Of a stretch of 64,000 nucleotides of DNA, positions 34,500 to 45,964 are shown one piece after another. The DNA comes from Heliocybe sulcata (taxonomy: Eukaryota > Basidiomycota > Agaricomycetes > Gloeophyllales > Gloeophyllaceae). The notes under the pieces are model-generated. The model did no database searches. It had not been told where the DNA came from and worked only from the letters and a program-made list of their open reading frames with translations. Position 1 is the stretch's first letter. Each line of letters begins with the position of its first letter. The position numbers and the translations under genes are program-made. The stretch lies in NCBI GenBank assembly GCA_004369045.1, contig ML213505.1:1818762-1882761 (forward strand), read 5' to 3'.

Positions 34500-35826
34500 G
34501 ACCCTGTTCGCAAATGTAGGCCAGACTGATGTACCCAGCACTAGTCGCACCACTGTCGATCAGAGCGTCGGTCGAAACAACCTTCGCTGTCTGCGTAGAC
34601 TCTAGCTCCACCTTGATGCTGGTAGAATGTGGTCCGGGGATGGCAGAGATGGTGTACTTGCGCGGAAGCTTATGCTCCCAACGTGGTAGCAGGTGGTATG
34701 GGACAAGCTTCTGCTGAGGGACCAGGGGTGGAGGTGCAAGTGTGGATGCAACTACCTCCGAGATGGGTTCTACTGGAGGGGGCTCAGGGAAATCGGAGAC
34801 CTCTTCGACAGGGAGCAAGGCAAAGCGATTGGTGGATGGAAGCGCCAGTGGAGAGGTTGTGACAACTGCAGGTGATGGCAGTGGTTCCGCAACCACGGTA
34901 GGCTCTGGACAGGTCTGGTCTGCAATTGTTGAGCTGAAAACCTTGCTCTCGCAAATGCTTCGAGCGTAACGCTTTGCCGCTGAGATCCACCCTTCGAGGT
35001 CTGAGTCAGAAGGGCGGCCTAAAGATGTGGCTAGTGGGGTCTTGATCTCCGCGTTGAGGCTGCGACGGAAGTTCAGGACGTTCAGGGACATCAGCCCTGG
35101 ATCCGAGGAGTGCAGCTGAGCGAGGCGGAGCAAACGACAGAAGGAGTCGATGTGCTCCTTGATCAGAGACGGACCCTGGTAGTATTCAGTGCCAACCAAG
35201 GTTAGGGCCGCGTCCGCACGTTTGTAAGGCAGGAAGAACTCGCGGGTGAACTTGGCCTCGAAGCCAGCCCAGTCTTCGAAGTAGGGGCTGCCAGTCTCGC
35301 ATTCAACCTCGTAGAGGTTCGTCACAAAGTCCGCAGCTTGCCCAGACTTGAAGAAACCAAGTGCCCATCGGATCCTCATCTGGTCATCAGGGAAATGACT
35401 GGGATTGGTGCAGATGAGATTCCAGAAGTGCCGAGCGTGTTTCCGCTTCCCATCAAAGTCAGGGGGATTAGGGAAGCGTGGAAGTGCGAACGGGGAAGGG
35501 TTTCCAGGACCAGAGGGAGGAGACCACAGAGTGCCAGAGCAGCTAACCCGCTCTGGGATCCATTGTCCCTCAACGTCGAAAGCGGTTGGAGGGGAAGGTG
35601 TGGGGGGTGTAATGGGTGTGTGGGAAAGGTCACCAGGGTGTGGGGAGACTGGATCGCTAACAGAAAAGTAGGGGGTATTCACACCAGAAGCCAGACCAGA
35701 GATCAACAACAACACCTGATCCAACTTCTCTCTCACACCAACTTCCTTGACGGCAGCGGCAGAGCTGCAAGCCTCTAACTGTTCAAGCCTAGCTAGGATA
35801 CTAGAGGTGGTCACAGCGTCCATAAT
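34500..35826 (-). mobile_element. gag and protease region of chromovirus B
   Basis: Begins MDAVTTSSILARLEQLEACS. Gag domain HFWNLICTNPSHFPDDQMR and WAGFEAKFTREF. Protease motif DALIDSGATSAGYISLAY at the left end, just before the hAT-like insertion. Confidence 0.8.
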
Positions 35827-36191
35827 GAATGAGTAGAGAGGCCGTATGCTTCTGCACAAAGGAGGGGGCTATATGATCCAACTGGAAGGGCCACTGGGTC
35901 TTGACTACCTGTAGCGAAGGAACGCTGATAGCCAGATGCCAGTAGCAGCCTCTAAGTGTGGAATAAAGCCCAGTCCTTCAAAGAGAAACCTGTTCCTGCT
36001 GTAAGGGCTACCTTAACAACCAGTGAGCTGGCAAGGCTGCACGTTGTTGAAGGGAGTTCCAAAGCAAATATATACACTCATAAGCACTAGATACATCCAC
36101 TAACGATATCTAAGGGCTTACCTGCACGTTGTTGAAGGGAGTTCCAAAGAGGAACAGGTTAAGGGACCCTTCAACAAGTGCAAAACACAAG

Positions 36192-36928
36192 GGCGAGTAA
36201 GAGTGCCCAAAGTTCTCACGCCATCGCCGGCGCTTTGCGTTACCGTAATCGGCAATTGCACCCAAAATGGCAGCTTCCCGAAGCCGATAGGGGTCTGACT
36301 CGGACCCCTTTCAGTATGGACTCTCCCTTTAGCAGTGGCATTTGAATGTACATAGGAAATAAGGAACCAGCACTTACAAGATCACTGTAGTGTAGTGGGT
36401 TGGGTCTCGTAGTGCGTATCCTATGCAATTCGGGAGGTCCTTCGTTCAACTCCTACTGGTTGTACTTTTTCAGATTTTTTGGCCTGCTTCACAGCTAAGT
36501 CTACACCTCGGTAATTACCGGCCATGGATGGTTTCATATATTTTAGTGCTAGTGAGGCAGTATTCCCCAAAATGAGGCCCTACATACATTTTATATTTCT
36601 TTCGGGTGATGTAAAGCTTTTTTATGACAAATTCTTCGTACCATTGCACCATATTTCATGTCAAAATGTCACCTCCGGCATTCACCGGCTCGACATATAT
36701 CTTCATCATGAAGTAGAAGAATTTGTATTTATTGCTATACCCTTCTTTCCAGTGTCTCCGTACTTTCTGACTAGGGTACTGTGCTTCAATATATATATGT
36801 ACAGGGAAGGACAACCGGAACCTCCATCGGAGTCCATCACTTCTCACCCTGTGTGGCCAGCGCTGATCTCCTGAGATCTTGGAATCGTGCTGACTAATCC
36901 GTGAGAACTTTGGGCGCTCTTGAGCACC
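36192..36928. mobile_element. 737-bp TIR element (MITE-like) with Pol III-type promoter
   Basis: Flanked by a perfect 9-bp duplication AAACACAAG (36183-36191 and 36929-36937). The ends are imperfect inverted repeats of about 28 bp: GGCGAGTAAGAGTGCCCAAA at the left against GGTGCTCAAGAGCGCCCAAA reversed from the right, both continuing GTTCTCACG. Duplications of 8-9 bp fit hAT, Mutator-like or KDZ-type transposases, and none is encoded here. The body has no credible ORF. It carries a tRNA-like internal promoter (next entry). Confidence 0.75.
36388..36480 (+). promoter_or_regulatory. tRNA-like Pol III unit inside the TIR element
   Basis: The A box TAGTGTAGTGG (36388-36398) matches TRGYNNARNGG fully. 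The B box CGTTCAACTCC (36443-36453) matches GGTTCRANTCC at 10 of 11. T-runs that could end Pol III transcription follow at 36466-36470 and 36475-36480. The stems of a cloverleaf do not pair well, so this is a tRNA-derived, SINE-like unit rather than a tRNA gene. Confidence 0.55.
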
Positions 36929-37011
36929 AAACACAAGTGGCCACTCTGCGTGACACATAACGTCACGTCACGGTGGCTGAAAGCGAAGGTGGCTGAAGGG
37001 GAGCCCTTACA

Positions 37012-37541
37012 GAGATGGTAGATGGGCCAGAACTACTTGGTTGGGGTGTGGATGACAGTATTGAGGGAGGCATAAAGGTGATGCCTTCCCTAAAATCATC
37101 TTCATCCTCCCCGTCATCCTCATACAAGTCTATGGTGTACTGCAGCACATGACGATCCTGGTAGCAATCCCAGCAGCTGTCTACCGCATCATAGACCATA
37201 TACTTGGGATCTATTGAGCCCCACATGTCACTGACATTGCTTCGGTTGACGGTGCACTGTTGGTGAATATTATGGCCCTCATCGGCTATGGACCACTCGT
37301 AGACCATTACCCCCTTGCAAGGAAAGCGGCATTGGGATTCCTCCCTAGCCCTGTACATCCTCATCTGTTCTGCACTGGCCTTGCCATATACAGCCCTCCA
37401 CCATTCTGCCCTCCTTGCCAGAAACTGTTCGCAGGTCTCACCTTTGTGTTGCCCTCCTGAGCCTGGTACCATTTGAGGCTGCCTAGCGACTTCAGCTTGA
37501 CTTGCAGCAGGTTCACAAGGAGGGGTAGCTGGTGATGGCAA
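37012..37541 (-). pseudogene. unrecognised ORF truncated by the chromovirus B LTR
   Basis: About 176 codons starting MPSPATPPCEPAASQAEVAR. A charged segment follows (EQFLARRAEWWRAVYGKASA), then a Cys/Trp-bearing part (QCRFPCKGVMVYEW, VDSCWDCYQDRHV) and an acidic stretch YEDDGEDEDDFREG. It runs straight into the LTR end at 37011, so its natural C-terminus is lost. The family is unknown. The ordered composition and length make it more gene-like than its neighbours. It may be a captured or transposon-borne gene. Nothing upstream (37542-37709) helps. Confidence 0.4.
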
Positions 37542-37709
37542 ATGAAGGTGAGGGGATGCAGACCTCCATCGAGGATGGGGGAGTTAAGGGTGAGAGGAGG
37601 ATGGCAATGAAGGACGGGGACAGTCTTGGCACAACCAAGGTAAGACTGGTGCCCAAGGGGTTGGTGTAGGATGTGTATGCAACAAAGGAGTCACTTCTGC
37701 CTGTGACAG

Positions 37710-37955
37710 TGATATGGCCGATCAGGGTTTAGCGCTCCGAAAACGCATTTTAGGGTCGTTTTGTGATTGCAGCGACGTTGTGACTCTATTGCGCATGCAC
37801 TCGCCGCTGACAGCTCCTTGGAAGGCGAGTGACAACTCTACTGGCGACCCTGACTATTCACTCTGGTGGTGAGCTCGCGACTCTATTCCCCGCAGCGTGG
37901 CGACACTCCCTCTATTCAGCAGGACTCTATGCAAAACGATCTATTCTAGTCTCAG
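37710..37955 (+). mobile_element. LTR-C fragment, copy 4
   Basis: TGATATGGCCGATCAGGGTT to GATCTATTCTAGTCTCAG matches the reversed right end of LTR-C copies 1-3. Only the first 246 bp remain. The left flank ACAG fits the NCGN target after one transition. The next 200 bp (37956-38156) are unrecognised. Confidence 0.75.
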
Positions 37956-38156
37956 AAGTATGGCACATATACTGTGCAACAAGTCTCGGGCAAAAAAGCG
38001 ATGAATTTTGTACATGTCTGACAGAATTAATGGTTGTCTTTTTCACGCATGTTCCCGCGGCGTGAGCACATTCTACAATTGCACATCCCTAGTCTGAGAC
38101 ATGCTACGGAGCTGCATGCAGTGCTTGTTACTACAATTTATGCTCATGTTGGAGGT

Positions 38157-38775
38157 TAGACCAGGTCGAGTATAACCTGATATAAACCCACCAGCAAACT
38201 GCACGCATCCAGTATAACCTGTCCAGAAGATTATATGAATGCACTGCAACATTATACAACCCCCATATACATATAGCAGTAAGGTATACAATTTGATATA
38301 AATCCACAGGTAAAGCATACAAACTCGGTATAATGTGGACCAGATCCACTATAACCTTATATAAAGCCACCAGTAAACTGCACACATCCAGTATAACCCA
38401 ACCAGAAAATTATATAAATGCACTGCAATAGTATACATCCCCCATATAAATACAGCAGCACAGTATATAATTCGATATAAATCCACAAGTAGAGCATACA
38501 AACTGGTACAAAACCTCTGCCATGTTGTAAAAACCTCATATAAACCCAGTATAAAGCTACTGCAAACCCCCTACATCCACAGTATAATATGCCCTCCACC
38601 ATATATACATCTTATATAAATCTACCTCAACCATATATAAATGTATCACACATGTGGTTGCATTATATCACATATAATCCGACTGCAACACATATCATAT
38701 AAGGACTACTAAAGTAGTGTATATGACTTCACCACAGTTGTGGTAAATTATATATATTTTTAGGGCCCACGACTC
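38157..38775. mobile_element. one-arm copy of the palindromic hAT-like element
   Basis: About 95 percent similar to 33795-34410, ending TTTTTAGGGCCCACGACTC, the reverse of the element's left terminus (GAGTCGTGGGCCC). This shows that GAGTCGTGGGCCC is a genuine end. The second arm is absent. Confidence 0.7.
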
Positions 38776-39449
38776 GTATCTTGTCCTCCCTGCGCAATCT
38801 AGTGTTTCCCTCTCTTCCCTGCGTCTCTGTCTGAGTCTCCTGCATCTCCATCGTTAATCCCGCTCATCATCGCTAAAACCCACTAATCATCACTAAACTC
38901 ACTGCTTGTCACTAAAGTGCCAGCAAGCCTTGCTCACTATCCTGCACCTCTCGGAATCGTTGCCGCTCCACATCCCCAGTCGTCCCGAGCTATTGCCAGC
39001 TATTGGGCACTGTCGCTACGCCCATCACTGTCGCTTCGTCATATTTTCCCATGCATCGCTATTTCGCTTATTGTGCACTTTCTGTCCATTTCTCTCAGAG
39101 CTTTTGCTGTCTGTGTTCCGCCAGACACCAGAGGTCTTTTCGCTTCATTCTATTTTTAGAGTCTACATCTATTTTTAGCGTTCAGCGCCTTTTTGCTTCT
39201 ATAGTGCTCTCCGTCGCTTCTGGTCGCTTTCGCCGCTTGTTCTATTTTTAGCGCTTCGCTACGTCGCTCTTGTGGCTTGTGGTCTCGGTCCTATATTTCC
39301 CATTGACTCCCTCCGAACTACTATCATACCCTTCGATCCCCGGGGCCTCGCAGCTGCGGCAGCACCAAGGGATTGGTGCTGGTGTGTGGTTGTTGTTGTT
39401 TGTTTAGGTCTTCCTCTTTCCGGGTTTTGTCATGTGTTCGTGTTCATCA
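38776..39449 (+). mobile_element. LTR-D, copy 1 (left end missing)
   Basis: Similar to 47985-48634. It has MADS-type boxes at 39150, 39169 and 39242, the hairpin at 39360-39381 (outer pair C-G), and ends GTTCATCA. It is joined directly to an LTR-C piece. Confidence 0.75.
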
Positions 39450-40173
39450 GCAGAAGTCGGTTTTCTCTTCATGTTCGACTGCAAGTAGTGTAGCGGCAAC
39501 GTTTGTACTTAATCCCTTTCTCTTTGTCTCGGAAATACAAGTTATCTTCACCCTTCATATCTCATTCTCGGCGCAAGAGTTTCCTCCAGAGTATAAGGCC
39601 CTTGTCTGCCTTCTGACTTCACCCAGAGTTTACGCGAACCTTCCGACAGCGCGTGCGACAAGTAAGCCCTTCAATTCGAGTTTTTCCTAAGTCCGGCGTC
39701 GTGTGCCGTCCGTTTCGTTAATCGCGGTCGAGTTGCCTCGAGTTTTAGAGCATCACGCAGCACACCGACGGCATTGTACGCGTGCCTCGATCACATTGCG
39801 TAGGCGACCCCGAATCTGCTCCCTCCGAGTCCGTGCAACAAGCGTGTGCCCCGTGACAGCCCGAGAAGTTATCCTTTGGAGTGCGCACCGAGTGCGTTAG
39901 AATCGCATCGTCAAGCGGAGTACGATACAAGTGTCTCCCAAAGTGAGTGTATCGAACTGAGACTCCTGCACGACTGTGACTGGTCTGCGCCAAACTACCT
40001 TTAGCCCCACCTATATGTCTTACCCTACCCTATCCCTGCGAACATTTATCATACCGTTCGTTACCCCGGACCTCGCAGCCATCTAGCACCAAGGGATTGG
40101 TGCTATGCTTTGTGGTTGTTGTTCCCCTTTAGGTCTCATTTCTGCGGGTTTCGTCGCGTGTTAGTGCCTTTCA
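39450..40173 (+). mobile_element. LTR-C fragment, copy 5
   Basis: The second half of LTR-C in plus orientation, ending GTTAGTGCCTTTCA. The hairpin is at 40084-40105. The right flank CCGT has the central CG. It faces LTR-C copy 2 head to head across 70 bp. Confidence 0.75.
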
Positions 40174-40243
40174 CCGTGAGACTGCCATGATGCACCCCCT
40201 CTCATCCTCTATAGATGCTCCCGCCCTCCCATCCATCTGGCAT

Positions 40244-41745
40244 TGAAAGGCACTAACATGCAACGAAACCCGCAGAAATGGGAACAACAACCACAAAGCA
40301 TAGCACCAATCCCTTGGTGCTAGATGGCTGCGAGGTCCGGGGTAACGAACGGTATGATAAATGTTCGGAGGGATAGGGTAGGGTAAGACGTATAGGTGGG
40401 GCTAAAGGTAGTTTGGCGCAGACCAGTCGCGGTCGTGCGGCAGTCTCAGATTGATACACTCACTTCAGGAGTTGCTTGTATCCTACTCTGCTTGACAATG
40501 TGATCCTAACACACTCGGTGCGCACTTCTAACAATAGCTTCTCGGGCTGTTGCGGAGTGTGTGCCTGTTGCACAAACTCGGAGGGAGCAGATTCGGGGTC
40601 GCCTATGCAATGCAATCGAGGCGTCCGTACAACACCGTTGGTGCGCTGTGCGTAACTCTAAAACTCGAAAGAACTCGAATGCGATCAATGAGATGCATGG
40701 CGCACGAGGCCGGACTTAGGAAAACTTGAACTGATTGACTTACTCGCCACGTGCACTGTCAGAAGGTGCGCGATAACTCTGGGTGAAGTCGGAAGGCAGA
40801 CGAAAGCCTTATTCTCTGGAGGAAACTCTGGTGCCGAGAACGAAATATGAAGGGTGAAGATAACTTGTATTTCCGAGACAAAGAGAAAGCAATTAAGTAC
40901 AAACATTGCCGCTACACTATTTGCAGTCGAACATGAAGAGAAAACTGACTTCCGCAAGCCATCTCCTGCGCCGCGCACTCGTCCACAAGGCGCACATCGC
41001 CCCAACCACCCTGTACCTAACTCTCCTACCAATCCTATCATCTCCTCACAGCGTGGTGCCTGCAGGAGCACGCTTGTAGCCTAGCTTGAAATGCGCGACG
41101 AGTCTTGTCCTCGTGCCATGCCGTATGAGACCTTGCATCGACGCGGCAGTGCCACAGTAACTTGAGTGGCGGGTGTAGCTGCCAAAGAGGGGCATGGTTG
41201 TGCCAAAAGAGGAAGTGGGTCGGGAACGTGATGCGTTGCGCCAAGGGAGCCGGAAACCGATGATGGAGGCAGTGAATTGATGCATATGGGCACCCTGAGC
41301 ATGCGTCCTGACAGGCGGCAGAGGCGATGATGGGAACAACAGGTGGGACATTGAGTGGGATGGTCAATCTAGAATGACTCGAGGGCCTAGATGCCTCGGA
41401 ACCAAACAGGCTGTGTTATGCCGAGTTGCCAGTGACTCAGTCGGAAAGATCCGGCCACCGGAGCCTACGTGTTGTTGTGGCCATGCCCAAGAATAGCCTC
41501 TGAGATGAGAATAGATTGTTTTGAAGTGAGTCCCGCTGAATAGAGATAGTGTTGCCACACTGCAGGGAATAGAGTCGTGAGTTCGCTGCCAGAGTGACTA
41601 GTCAGGGTCGCCAGTAGAGTCGACGCTCGCCTTCCCAGGAGCTGTCAGCGGCAAGCATATGTGCAATAGAATCGCGACATCACCGCGATCGCGAAACGAC
41701 CCCAAAATGCGTTTTTGGAGTGCTAAACCCTGATCGGCTGTATCA
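40244..41745 (-). mobile_element. solo LTR, family LTR-C, copy 2 (1.50 kb)
   Basis: TGAAAGGCAC...GGCTGTATCA. Flanks GCAT and GCGT are a target duplication with one CpG transition. Hairpin at 40301-40322. Very similar to copy 1 at 13812-15325. Confidence 0.85.
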
Positions 41746-43047
41746 GCGTATCGGCACATTCTCAAGGTGGGCCACAAAAATCTGAGCCAAAACTTCAGGC
41801 AGAACTGCATGTATTTGCGACAGCGGGGGAATACCAGCAAATGGAATCACCATATTGATACCAAATATGCCTGAATTAGTCAATATGTGCCATGTACATT
41901 AGTATCAGTGTGACATACGTGGCTGACATGATTATTGCCTGGAGGTAAAAGACAAGTCTTGCACCAGCTGGACCCAATGTGCGCCATTCCATTCTGGACC
42001 ATGTCTGCTGCTGCCCCCCAAAGCAGTTCCTTGTGTTGTCGTCACACACTCCCAGATACCATGGCAGAGGAACAATTTTGCTCTGTTGTTGCTGGAGAGG
42101 GCTTTCAGAATCACCCAAGATTAGTCAAATCTGTGCAGCACAGCAGGATATATGCAAAAGCGAGACCAGAAGAGTTGGCATTCGCGACAGGAACACAGAT
42201 GTGGCACGACATCATTGTTGTTCTTTGGCAATCAGATCGAAGTTGGCTAGATACCAAAATAGAGTGCAGCCAAGACCAGAAGCTTTCCTCCACATGACCA
42301 AATTGAAGTCGGCTAGATACTGAAATAGAGTGTGACCAAGACCCAAAGCTGTTCCCCACACAACCAAAATATCCCAATCCGGTGACCAGAATCATTTTCC
42401 CAGCATCACAGATCAATCTTAAATCTAGAGTGGTTCAGAGTCACATATAATACAACTTGTTGGTATGCCCGCCTGTCAGTTATTATGAACAGGTAGACAA
42501 TTGACTGTTGAGGTCTTAGACAAGTTACCCAAAGTTGTCATATTGGCATAGAATGCATGCGAATGTGGCAACTGCAGTGCAAGATGTGGTGATCTCAGCC
42601 ATTATGTGTCCGTCCCCGACATGATGGCAGGGCACACCCAATGCCTTCTATGCTATTGCTCCCTCATCGACAGCACCCGCTTTCCTCCCCCGCTTTCACT
42701 TCCATTTGCCTTTCACATGTGAACTCCCTTGCCATACAGCGAGGGCATGCCATGCCTGGGGTGCATAGGCAGGGTGGATCATCCAATGTTGAGGTAGGTC
42801 ATCCTGAGATCTGTGTGAGCGGAATGGTCATGTTCATTGAAGTATCAGGCAGTTCGCATACTATCACCCATATGAGTGAGCATGCTGAATAGTCAGTGGA
42901 GCAAGCGTACCAAATAGTTGATGCTGCACCCGGCTATGCTGGTCAAGTAGGTTTATGCATGGTAAACATTGTTGCATAAAAACAACTGATGATTATCTGT
43001 CCAGGAGTATCATCATCTGTCTTGCTGTCTTGTGAAGAGAGTTATAC
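41746..43047. other. decayed region with a 66-bp tandem repeat, no supported gene
   Basis: Short frames only. The tandem repeat at 42239-42370 is listed separately. The rest shows nothing I recognise. Confidence 0.5.
42239..42370. repeat. 66-bp tandem repeat, two units
   Basis: Units 42239-42304 and 42305-42370 both start GAAGT(T/C)GGCTAGATAC. The unit length is 22 codons, and the minus strand stays open through both. Confidence 0.75.
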
Positions 43048-43314
43048 TCTAAGGGCTCCCCTTCAGCCACCTTCACTTTCAGCCACCGTGATGTGACGTC
43101 ACATGTCACGCGGTGCGGCCACTTTGTGTTTTGCACTTGTTGAAGGGTTCTTTAACCTGTTCCTCTTTGGAACTCCCTTCAACAACGTGCAGGTGAGCCC
43201 TTAGATATTATTAGTAGATGTATCTAGTGCTCATGAGTGTATATATTTGCTTTGGAACTCCCTTCAACAACATGCAGCCTTGCCAGCTCACTGGTTGTTA
43301 AGGTAGCCCTTACA
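43048..43314 (+). repeat. solo LTR-A, opposite orientation
   Basis: TCTAAGGGCTCC...GTAGCCCTTACA, 267 bp, long form, one change in the first three bases. No 5-bp duplication (TATAC/TTGGC). Confidence 0.85.
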
Positions 43315-43553
43315 TTGGCCTGGATGCAGAGGTGGCACTGACTTTGTGAGGGCAGCCCTTGAAGACCTGCGAGAGAGGGACCTGAAGCCGGAGTAGAAGG
43401 TAGCTTGGAACGGGCTTGCACCACCTCCGTGAGTGTTGTGTGGGTGGCAAACCATTGGTTGTAGCCCTCGGGAGGCTGGCCACTGTCAATGTCATAGCTC
43501 CATTTGCATTCCACCCTGAAAACCTTCTGCATGTGTACTTCAGTGGGACACAA
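43315..43553 (-). pseudogene. unrecognised ORF remnant next to solo LTR-A
   Basis: About 80 codons (KVFRVECKWSYDIDSGQPPE, YNQWFATHTTLTEV), cut at the left by the LTR. It resembles the body of a larger lost protein. No family recognised. The spacer 43554-43736 shows nothing. Confidence 0.3.
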
Positions 43554-43736
43554 TCATCAAGGGGATAGGAAGGCTTACCTGCTTTTTTTTAATGGCAGCA
43601 CGCTCCTCTAGCACAGGGTCAACCTCCATCACATCGTTGTCGTCGACATCATTTCATGGGTGCTTAGCCTACGAGTACACCAACATCATGACAGGGGATG
43701 GCTACTATGTGAGAGGCTTGCCGCTTTGATGTTCGC

Positions 43737-44849
43737 TGAAAGGCACGAACACACGATGAAACCTGCACAGACCTAAAGGGGAACAACAACCACAAAGCGT
43801 AGCACCAATCCCTTGGTGCTAGATGGCTGCAAGGTCCGGGGCGACGAAGGGTATAGTAAATGTTTGGAGGGAGTCAATGGTAAGGATAGGGCCGAGACCG
43901 CCAACCACAGGGCGACGTATACTCTAACGAAAAATGCGATCAAAGCTAAAAATAGAATGCGATCAAAACACAACGGCACGCGACGTCACGCACTCTAGAA
44001 GCGAAATGTGCACACTAACTAAAAATAGATGTAGATGCTAAAAATAGAACAACGCGAAAACGGGAAACTCTGGTGTCTGGCAGACACAGACAGCAGCAGC
44101 GACGGAAATCGGGAACAGCAGCGCAGCGACGAGAGACAACAGACAGTAGACGCAGTAAGCTCAGAGAGGTAAGAGACGCAGAGTTTAGAGGGGAACATCA
44201 GGATTGCGCAGGGAGGTAGTGACCGAGCCTAAGGCCTAAGCTAACCTAACCTACAGTGTCAGGAAGTCTGACTTAAGTATACTACAGAGAAAATCAAATA
44301 AACCGAGTACCATATGCTAGCAAAGTGAAACTACTCCTGAAAAACGATCTATCACAAACCTCAGACAAGGGGAACAATCTCTGTACACTACAGTGACCAT
44401 GTGCAAAGGTGGGCGCATACCAAAAGGAGCGTGGGAACGCGCACAGTGCCGCATCAAAAAGCGCTGATGGGCCGTGTGGAGGCCGCGCCAGTGCCCGCAA
44501 GACATGCACAGCCTCGGAATTGACTCGAAACTTGATGGACAGCACATGCAAAGGTACCGCCGGGGCAGCGCAGCACCGCTGTGCAACACCGCCGCTGTCG
44601 GGAGGGTATTGCCACACCGCTGTGATGGCTGGGATGAGCACACAGGCTTACATAAAGCAGTGGAGCGGTTGTCGAATGAGATCGGAGAGTCATCGGGAAT
44701 TGCCGGAAATAGTGAAAAGTCCATGGAAACTCGAGTTTTGCTCGTAGCGCGACGCCGCAGATACGCTCACTCTCGCACATAGCGTGGGAATGTGCGCAAA
44801 TAGCCTGAAAATGTGTTTTCGGAGACCAGAGCCACGTAGAGGCATATCA
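43737..44849 (-). mobile_element. solo LTR, family LTR-B, copy 3
   Basis: TGAAAGGCAC...GGCATATCA, 1113 bp, with a perfect 4-bp target duplication TCGC (43733-43736 and 44850-44853). Hairpin at 43800-43821 and three MADS-type boxes near 43945-44045. It is the best-preserved copy, so it defines the family ends. Confidence 0.9.
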
Positions 44850-45964
44850 TCGCGAGCAAGGTTTGCAACTGATAAGCACTGATGCCCAAGTCCTTTATCA
44901 TGCGGAGGAGATTGGCATCAAGCAATGTATGGGTGAGTGTGGTGCTGGTCAAGGATGGATGGAGATCTACAGGGGGAGGACGGGGAAGGAGGCTTGGTCC
45001 ATCACCAGGAGGCTTCTAAAGTACACATGTAGAATGGGAAGAGCATGTGATGCAGACACCCACATATGAGACCATTGGCCCGGCTTTCAAGAGAGGCCTC
45101 CGGGGAGCTGGCTTGATCAGGGGAAGGGCTGGCAGCCTTTTGCTTTTTTGGGCATGATGTCTCAAGTACGGAGTGGGACCATTCAAGGTTTGGGGGGGGG
45201 GAGTGACTGTTGCATTTGTGTGCTTATATGCGCTGTGGCATCTGTGACAAGTGGGAAGCATCATGCCACTTCTTTGTTCCATTCCACTACGACACCCAGA
45301 AAACATGTGCTCTGCCATGACAATTGGATCTCATAAGGGAACCCCTGCCTCTACACAAGTTGGTGCACCTGGTCTTGCTGCCCTAGCAGCTCCAAGAGGC
45401 GAAGGATCCAAGGGTGCTTCCACCCCCAAAAGTGAAAAGAGTGCAATTCAAAGGAGTCCAAGAAGTTGTGTTCTATAATGCAGAAGAATATGACAATGTG
45501 GTGGACTTGTATGAGAGAGAGGTGCATCACTACACAGGGAGTGATGCTATGGAGTGGAGGAAACACGACCAAACTTATGCAGGGGAAATCATTGGCATGG
45601 GTAAGCAGTGACTGCTCCAAAAGTCACATGTGCTAGATTATATATCTTTCCTACAGGTGCCCAACTCAAAGGCTTGGTAGCATAGTGGCTAGGTTTGTTT
45701 GCAGGCTGTTTCAGTATCTGACTGGCAGGCATTGGTTTGATTTGTGCTCGGAGCACTCAATTTCATTTTCTTACTTTCCAAATGGCCTGAAAATCCCAGT
45801 GACAATTGCATGGGGATTCCAAGGTTTTCAGAGCATGCCAATTGCAATTTCTATTTCAATCTCCAAAGGGTATGTTGAAGCTCCGACAGGTATATTTAAA
45901 CTCCACCATGTTATGATACTTTCCCTTTCCAGTACAGGCTGGGTTACCTGATAACTTAGGACGG
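44850..45964. other. decayed region, weak coding remnants
   Basis: A 65-codon plus frame at 45414-45611 (KRVQFKGVQEVVFYNAEEYD) is acidic and protein-like but isolated. A run of ten G lies near 45192-45201. No gene can be supported. Confidence 0.4.

Larger units (their letters stand above)
28338..37011 (-). mobile_element. chromovirus B (Ty3/gypsy, Tf1/sushi-like) fossil with two nested DNA elements
   Basis: Same family as element A and over 90 percent similar. 3' LTR 28338-28517 (short form), 5' LTR 36000-37011 (interrupted by a small DNA element). The internal region encodes gag, protease, reverse transcriptase, RNase H, integrase and a C-terminal chromodomain. A 2.2 kb palindromic hAT-like element (32194-34429) sits between protease and reverse transcriptase. 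It is broken by the two insertions and by at least one further break. No target duplication is visible (GTCTG versus GAGAT). At the right it abuts a truncated unknown ORF. Confidence 0.85.
36000..37011 (-). repeat. LTR-A long form, 5' LTR of chromovirus B, split by a small DNA element
   Basis: The LTR is 36000-36191 plus 36938-37011 (266 bp in total), interrupted by the TIR element 36192-36928. The internal complement of the primer site is at 36150-36160 and the primer site itself at 35987-35997. Confidence 0.85.

Noticed and set aside
36388-36470. A true tRNA gene
   Set aside because: A and B boxes are good but acceptor and T stems do not pair; it is a tRNA-derived unit.
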